Part shown: in pieces, positions 5,766 to 6,715 of the stretch | Numbering within the stretch: the first letter of the stretch is position 1 | Layout: the number at the start of each line of letters is the position of its first letter | NCBI GenBank assembly: GCA_043789035.1 | Contig: JAYWIG010000321.1 | Span: forward strand, 1-6,715 | DNA length: 6,715 bases | Origin: JAYWIG01 sp043789035 | GTDB taxonomy: Bacteria > Pseudomonadota > Gammaproteobacteria > Burkholderiales > Burkholderiaceae_E | Direction of reading: 5' to 3' | The notes under the pieces: model-generated | What the model saw: only the letters and a program-made list of their open reading frames with translations | Databases searched by the model: none | Told to the model about the DNA's origin: nothing | Translations under genes and position numbers: made by a program

Positions 5766-6422
5766 ATGGCCGGAACGACGCTTACGATTAGCAGTAAAAA
5801 CTACTCATCTTGGTCCTTGCGTGGCTGGCTGATGGTGAAGTTGTCTGGCCTCAAATTCGAAGAAGTACTGGTGGCAGCCGATTCGGTTGATGCACGGGCT
5901 GAATTGTTATTACTTTCCCCGTCTATCCTAGTACCTTGCCTTCGACACAACAAAGTTAAAGTGTGGGACACATTGGCCATCGGTGAGTACCTTAACGAAA
6001 TTGCACCAAATGCAAAGCTTTTGCCGTCCAATCCTGTGCATCGTGCTCATTGTCGGGCCATATCCGGCGAAATGCATTCCGGTTTTTCAGCGCTGCGTTC
6101 TTCGCTACCAATGAATTTAAAAGCCGAGGTTAAGGGATTCAAAGTGTGGTCAAAGGCCCAGTTAGATATTGAACGGGTGGTTGAGATCTGGCATGAATGC
6201 CTTATTGCCTACAAAGGGCCGTATTTATTCGGCAAAACGCCAACGATAGCCGATGCGATGTATGCGCCAGTTTGTACACGATTTAAAACCTACGGTGTCG
6301 TGATGGACCCGATTTGCCAAAAATATTGCGACCAAATACTCAACATGCCTTTCATGAAAGAGTGGATAGCGGCGGCGCAAACCGAGCCTGAGGAAATTGA
6401 AGAATTTGAAATGGAGTTTTAA
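5766..6422 (+). CDS. Glutathione S-transferase family protein
   Basis: This is a 218-residue, soluble two-domain GST-fold protein. The N-terminal thioredoxin-like domain (about 4-84) begins with ISSKNYSSWSLRGWL, where the Ser/Tyr-rich turn is the likely glutathione-activating site. It contains the cis-proline P57 in ILVPCL and the VWDTLAI glutathione-contact motif (66-72, Asp68-Thr69). The all-helical C-terminal domain (about 92-205) carries the folding N-cap box T160-x-x-D163 in TIADAMYAP. Family members conjugate glutathione to electrophiles or act as thiol reductases or isomerases; the substrate cannot be read from sequence. The frame opens at a GTG at 5733, but the ATG at 5766 has AAGG six bases before it and fits the family N-terminus, so it is chosen. 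The protein ends in an acidic tail (EPEEIEEFEMEF). It overlaps the control region of phaZ only in its leader and is followed after two bases by a cupin gene. Confidence 0.92.
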   Translation: MAGTTLTISSKNYSSWSLRGWLMVKLSGLKFEEVLVAADSVDARAELLLLSPSILVPCLRHNKVKVWDTLAIGEYLNEIAPNAKLLPSNPVHRAHCRAISGEMHSGFSALRSSLPMNLKAEVKGFKVWSKAQLDIERVVEIWHECLIAYKGPYLFGKTPTIADAMYAPVCTRFKTYGVVMDPICQKYCDQILNMPFMKEWIAAAQTEPEEIEEFEMEF

Positions 6423-6424
6423 GC

Positions 6425-6715
6425 ATGACCACACTTACGACATTTGAAAGTGACACTGATTTCTCGCACACTAAAGTAAATGACACGACATTTCTAAAAG
6501 GTGGGCTGCGTGATTTCTTTCTCTATAAAGACTTGGGCGTGGCCAAGGCAACGCGAGGTAAAGTTATTGCGCATATTGCTAAGGCGAACCTAGCACCAAG
6601 TGAAGGTACTGGCTGGTATTTCCATGTGGCCGAATTTCAGATTGTGTATATGTTGAAAGGCTGGGCGCGCTTTATGTACGAGGACAAGCCAACCTTGGTA
6701 GCGGCGGGCGACTGC
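6425..6715 (+). CDS. Cupin-domain protein, 5' part (runs off the window)
   Basis: The frame is open from the ATG at 6425 to the window end (97 codons), with no stop seen. A GGAG at 6413-6416, inside the end of the GST gene, lies eight bases before the start; the two genes are only two bases apart, so translational coupling is likely. The protein reads as a small cupin: GGLRDFFLYKDLG (26-38), then the first cupin motif region G61-T-G-W-Y-F-H67-V-A-E70, followed by YMLKGWARFMYEDKP (75-89) and LVAAGDC (91-97) leading to the second motif beyond the window. Cupins of this type are small beta-barrel proteins that often bind a metal; the function of this branch is unknown. The first histidine of the usual H-x-H is Tyr65 here, and a codon change of one base (TAT for CAT) would restore it. 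Confidence 0.85.
   Translation, partial: MTTLTTFESDTDFSHTKVNDTTFLKGGLRDFFLYKDLGVAKATRGKVIAHIAKANLAPSEGTGWYFHVAEFQIVYMLKGWARFMYEDKPTLVAAGDC

Noticed and set aside
5916..5940. Ile-Leu instead of the common Gly-Lys before the cis-proline of the GST protein
   Set aside because: As recalled, this GST branch commonly has SPS-x-LVP-x-L here, so it is probably a subfamily trait and not a defect.
1..6715. CRISPR array, tRNA, rRNA, riboswitch or defence-system genes
   Set aside because: No regularly spaced repeats, cloverleaf, ribosomal RNA segment or recognised defence protein was seen on either strand.

Overview
The window is an ordinary-looking stretch of a proteobacterial chromosome, most likely beta- or gammaproteobacterial. 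That is inferred from gene content (catalase-peroxidase, a cysteine-type intracellular polyhydroxyalkanoate depolymerase, a LysR-type regulator, a GST/cupin pair) and from the IS3-type element. It suggests an aerobic organism that stores polyhydroxyalkanoate. No species can be named from the sequence alone.

Left part (1-947): the window opens inside the 3' end of an IS3-family insertion sequence. Its transposase remnant lacks the expected catalytic glutamate, and its right end appears to be the CA at 248-249. Beyond that lies the 3' end of an AAA-type ATPase gene carrying a DUF4143 C-terminal domain. This gene has been cut by the insertion and is also frameshifted near 403. A gene-free stretch of about 380 bases follows. 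It holds a perfect 8-bp hairpin (628-646), an AT-rich region with a candidate OxyR site and weak promoter (829-871), and a 7-bp palindrome in the probable leader of the next gene (901-917).

Centre (948-4329): katG encodes a complete bifunctional catalase-peroxidase with all recognised haem-pocket residues and the Trp-Tyr-Met crosslink residues. It ends at a strong rho-independent terminator. Facing it is a LysR-type regulator on the minus strand. Its own probable terminator hairpin overlaps its stop codon, and a sister hairpin with compensatory base changes lies about 80 bases away between the genes. The regulator lacks the OxyR cysteine motif, so it is not an obvious katG regulator.

Right part (4385-6715): upstream of the regulator, in the same direction, is phaZ, an intracellular PHA depolymerase with a Cys-Asp-His triad. 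Its start is best placed at 5605, well inside the longest reading frame. Diverging from it across about 160 bases are a glutathione S-transferase-like gene and, two bases after its stop, a cupin-domain gene that runs off the window. The last two look translationally coupled. The divergent spacer carries two adjacent 10-bp palindromes that could form an operator.

Taken together, the genes point to peroxide defence, PHA mobilisation and small-molecule/thiol metabolism next to a scar left by a mobile element. I found no convincing sign of an undescribed multi-gene system. The points most worth checking are the candidate regulatory palindromes, the paired hairpins between katG and the regulator, and the cupin protein with a tyrosine where the first metal-binding histidine is expected.
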